Shown here piece after piece: positions 43,267 through 44,360 of a stretch of DNA of 44,360 nt. The stretch lies in contig DASZOO010000163.1 in the NCBI GenBank assembly GCA_035550775.1, positions 1 through 44,360 on the forward strand, written 5' to 3'. Position 1 is the stretch's first letter; the number at the start of each line of letters is the position of its first letter. The DNA is from JAOUEA01 sp035550775. Its GTDB lineage: Bacteria; Actinomycetota; UBA4738; HRBIN12. The notes under the pieces are model-generated. The model was not told the DNA's origin. It did not search any database and worked only from the letters and a program-made list of their open reading frames with translations. Made by a program: the position numbers and the translations under genes.

Positions 43267-43995
43267 CTACCGCCCGGGCGCCGCGGCGGCGGCCAGGGCC
43301 TGGATCTCGTCACGACCGAGCGCGCGTACCTCGCCCGGGGCGAGGCCGCCCAGCACGATCGGACCCACGCGCAGACGCACGAGCCGCGTGACGGGCAGGC
43401 CGACCGACGCCAAGAGCCGGCGCACCTCTCGCTTGCGGCCCTCGGTCATCACGAGCCGCACGGCACCCCGGTCACCGGCCGTCCCCACGGCCCTGGCCCG
43501 GACGGCTCGGGCCCATCCGTCCTCGAGTTCCACGCCCGCTCGCACCCTGGCCAGCTGCCGCGCGGTGGGCACCCCCTCGACCTCGGCCAGGTACTCCTTC
43601 TCCACGCCATGGCTGGGATGCATCAGGCGATTCGCGAGATCGCCGTCGTTGGTGAGCAGCAGCAAGCCTTCGGAATCGCGGTCGAGCCGTCCTACGGGGA
43701 AGACGCGAGGCCCCTCGACCGGCAGGTATCGCCTGACATCGGGTCGGCCCTGCGGATCGCTCATCGTTGTCACGACCCCGGCCGGTTTGTGCCATGCGTA
43801 GTAGCGCACGTCGGGGTCGAGGTTGACCGGCACGCCGTCGACCTGCACGGTCGATGACGCGGGGTCGACCTTGTCGCCGAGCGTCGCCACCACCCCGTCG
43901 ACCGACACCCGCCCGTGCGAGATCAGCAACTCGCAGGCCCGGCGGGAGCCGAACCCGGCGCGGGCGAGCGCACGCTGCAGGCGCTCCTCGGCCAC
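43267..43995 (-). CDS. RsuA/RluB family pseudouridine synthase
   Basis: A 242-aa rRNA pseudouridine synthase. An N-terminal S4 RNA-binding domain (residues 1-50, LQRALARAGFGSRRACELL) precedes the catalytic domain with GRLDRDSEGLLLL, where D105 is the catalytic aspartate. RluB-type activity on 23S rRNA is likely by context beside scpB and cmk, but RsuA cannot be excluded. The GTG start is preceded by GAGGAG, overlapping the scpB stop area. Confidence 0.92.
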   Translation of the reverse strand: MAEERLQRALARAGFGSRRACELLISHGRVSVDGVVATLGDKVDPASSTVQVDGVPVNLDPDVRYYAWHKPAGVVTTMSDPQGRPDVRRYLPVEGPRVFPVGRLDRDSEGLLLLTNDGDLANRLMHPSHGVEKEYLAEVEGVPTARQLARVRAGVELEDGWARAVRARAVGTAGDRGAVRLVMTEGRKREVRRLLASVGLPVTRLVRLRVGPIVLGGLAPGEVRALGRDEIQALAAAAAPGR

Positions 43996-44001
43996 CGCGT
44001 C

Positions 44002-44360
44002 TCACTCCTCGAGGGGAGCCCCGGAGGCGTCATCCTCGCCCGCGACCTCGTCCGCCTCCCGTTCGCCCTGGTCCCCGACGGCGCCGGAGAGGGAGTCCTG
44101 GTCGGACGCCGGGTCGAGCAGCGGCGCCAACGACGGCAGCGAGGCGAGCGAGGGCAACCCGAGTCGCTCGAGGAACCCCGGGGTCGTCGCGAACAGCGTG
44201 GGGCGGCCCGGCGCTTCTTCCCGGCCGGCTTCCTCGATCAGGCCGCGGTCGACGAGGGCGCGGAGCACGCCGTCGGAGTTCACGCCTCGGATTCCGCTGA
44301 CCTGGTGCCGGGTGACGGGTTGCTTGTAGGCGACGATCGCGAGCGTCTCGAGCGCCGCCT
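44002..44360 (-). CDS. scpB: segregation and condensation protein B (partial)
   Basis: The C-terminal part of ScpB, a subunit of the SMC-ScpAB condensin complex that organises the chromosome. The visible 118 residues begin at the right window edge (LETLAIVAYKQPVTRHQ, IRGVNSDGVLRALVDRGLI) and cover the second winged-helix region and the acidic tail. The N-terminus and start lie outside the window. Confidence 0.92.
   Translation of the reverse strand, partial: AALETLAIVAYKQPVTRHQVSGIRGVNSDGVLRALVDRGLIEEAGREEAPGRPTLFATTPGFLERLGLPSLASLPSLAPLLDPASDQDSLSGAVGDQGEREADEVAGEDDASGAPLEE

Overview
The window is GC-rich bacterial chromosome from an actinobacterium. The markers are a Pup ligase/PafBC/Tat/HelY cluster, an Lnt-Ppm1 fusion, a DUF4193 protein, a GarA-like FHA protein beside gcvH, and start codons that sit 6-9 bases behind TANNNT boxes, as in leaderless actinobacterial mRNAs. 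Gene order partly matches Mycobacterium (pafA-pafB-pafC-tatA-tatC-helY-pepE; pgsA-gcvH-garA-merR-DUF151-merR-gcvP; scpB-rluB-cmk-der). The split two-subunit glycine decarboxylase and several unfamiliar genes point to a deep-branching or uncultured lineage rather than a mycobacterium. This placement is inference.

Layout. 1-629: non-coding, with a 117-bp direct repeat (period 230) and a perfect 15-bp inverted repeat before pafA. 630-14242: pupylation and PafBC regulation, Tat export, two lipid-kinase paralogues, an alpha/beta hydrolase, helicase HelY and an M24 peptidase, interrupted by a minus-strand pair (DUF202 protein and an unknown). 14273-19320: minus-strand cysS, an unusual FtsH-like protease with a lipoprotein partner, and an Lrp regulator. 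19518-21777: a small stand-alone reverse-transcriptase-like gene and an amidohydrolase. 21778-22169: a non-coding stretch with a promoter, a strong candidate structured RNA and an operator-like dyad. 22170-28682: DUF4193, Lnt-Ppm1, AraC/VOC pair, DUF1801-like protein and UvrA2-like ABC protein. 28730-28757: a candidate dif site (XerC/XerD chromosome-dimer resolution). 28772-44360: almost entirely minus strand, with glycine cleavage genes (gcvPB, gcvPA, gcvH) interleaved with MerR, FHA, nuclease-like and DUF151 genes, then hpt, a D,D-carboxypeptidase, pgsA behind tRNA-Pro, and a der-cmk-aroA-tyrA-aroH-rluB-scpB run.

Genes left of the dif candidate are mostly on the plus strand (21 of 27) and genes right of it are nearly all on the minus strand (19 of 20 CDS, plus the tRNA). 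Both sides therefore point toward dif, as expected where two replichores meet. The most interesting items are the dif site with its strand switch, the minimal reverse transcriptase, the candidate RNA near 21.93-22.0 kb, the tRNA-Pro/pgsA junction, and the FtsH variant with its lipoprotein.
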